Source: Candidatus Sumerlaeota bacterium (GTDB taxonomy: Bacteria; Sumerlaeota; Sumerlaeia; JAFGJS01). Taken from it: a DNA stretch of 22,623 nt. The translations under genes and the position numbers were made by a program. The DNA lies in contig JAFGJS010000141.1 of assembly GCA_016928995.1 (NCBI GenBank), positions 1 to 22,623 on the forward strand. The letters are read 5' to 3'. Shown here in pieces: positions 22,251 through 22,623 of the stretch (position 1 is its first letter; every line of letters starts with the position of its first letter). The notes under the pieces were generated by a model. It was given only the letters and a program-made list of their open reading frames with translations. It did no database searches and was not told the DNA's origin.

Positions 22251-22623
22251 GCCAACATCCATAGCGGCCGGGCGCTGAACAGGCAATGCAATTTTACTGA
22301 ACAAATCCGAAATTCGAAATCCTGAATCCGAAACAATCTCTAAATTCAAATGGCCAAAATTCTAAAAAAACCAGCTAACATGATGATTGCCGCGTATTGA
22401 TCAGTGTGGCTGGAACGGCTGTGTCCAAATGGCGCGGGTTGCACAGAACATCTTGCGTATTGCAGGCCAATGTGTTTGATACGTTAAAGTTTTATCAGTT
22501 TGGAATTTGTTTCGGATTTCGAAATTCGAATTTAGAATTCCCGGATTCAACTTCCAAGTGCCCCCCCCACGGGGTGGTCACGTGTTCTTTGAGAATACAA
22601 CTGCTGGCGTGGCGAAGCCAAGC
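22251..22623. other. gene-free right end with inverted repeats
   Basis: 373 bases before the window edge with no convincing gene. An inverted pair of AT-rich words (CGAAATCCGAAACAA and relatives) lies at 22303-22350 and 22503-22549, flanking about 150 bp of plain sequence. Eight C's run at 22561-22568. A promoter for the Wzt-like gene should be here, but I could not pick one. Confidence 0.6.
22303..22549. repeat. inverted pair of 'ccgaaattcgaaatccgaaac' repeats
   Basis: The left copy (22303-22350) and the reverse complement of the right copy (22503-22549) share ATTCGAAATCC, CCGAAACAA and TAAATTC words in a similar order with small insertions. The arms are about 150 bp apart. Confidence 0.55.

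Noticed and set aside
22251-22349. N-terminal extension of the Wzt-like protein
   Set aside because: The extra residues come from an intergenic repeat, and family alignment begins at the ATG at 22250.

Overview
The window looks like a chromosomal piece of a free-living, uncultured Gram-negative bacterium from one of the prepilin-rich lineages (Lentisphaerota/Verrucomicrobiota relatives, Sumerlaeota or Hydrogenedentota type). This is inference. It rests on a sigma factor / FecR-LamG / prepilin locus, on a prepilin of the style common in those groups, and on many palindromic intergenic repeats. There is no rRNA, tRNA, CRISPR array, prophage or complete transposase gene. Gene density is ordinary and most genes are single or in short operons.

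Layout, left to right. 1-276: 3' remnant of a GNAT acetyltransferase. 363-1583 (-): a lone AAA-type ATPase. 1667-3130 (-): long-form S-adenosylhomocysteinase (ahcY) with a plausible promoter. 3454-4428 (+): cytoplasmic GH43-like glycosidase. 4567-5112 (+): GrpB-type nucleotidyltransferase-fold protein. 5412-6425 (+): SDH-family Clp-fold serine proteinase. 6426-6962: gene-free stretch dominated by a strict 21-bp array of alternately inverted 12-mers. 6963-7514 (+): DUF3592 membrane protein. 7546-7649: inverted pair of REP-like palindromes. 7776-10890 (+): ECF sigma factor, FecR-LamG membrane protein and prepilin, closed by a strong hairpin.

11089-13566 (-): a DUF58 protein coupled to a DUF4129-type membrane protein that lacks a transglutaminase core. 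13567-13972: repeat-rich spacer. 13973-14317 (+): Isc/adrenodoxin-type [2Fe-2S] ferredoxin. 14401-16305 (-): solo DUF262/HNH (GmrSD-like) putative defence nuclease. 16461-19774 (-): BtuCDF/FecBCDE-type metal-chelate importer operon (small membrane protein, binding protein, ATPase, permease) with a composite palindromic element between ATPase and permease. 19932-20984 (+): SorC-like regulator divergent from the importer, with an inverted repeat between them. 20988-22250 (-): Wzt-like polysaccharide-export ATPase with C-terminal carbohydrate-binding domain. 22251-22623: gene-free, inverted repeats.

I see no complete, clearly new multi-gene system. The items most worth a second look are the 21-bp array (6677-6877), the 72-bp promoter-plus-leader module found in front of two unrelated genes (3355 and 5203), the covarying REP-like pair (7546/7618), the DUF58/DUF4129 pair without its catalytic domain, and the sigma/FecR-LamG/prepilin locus.
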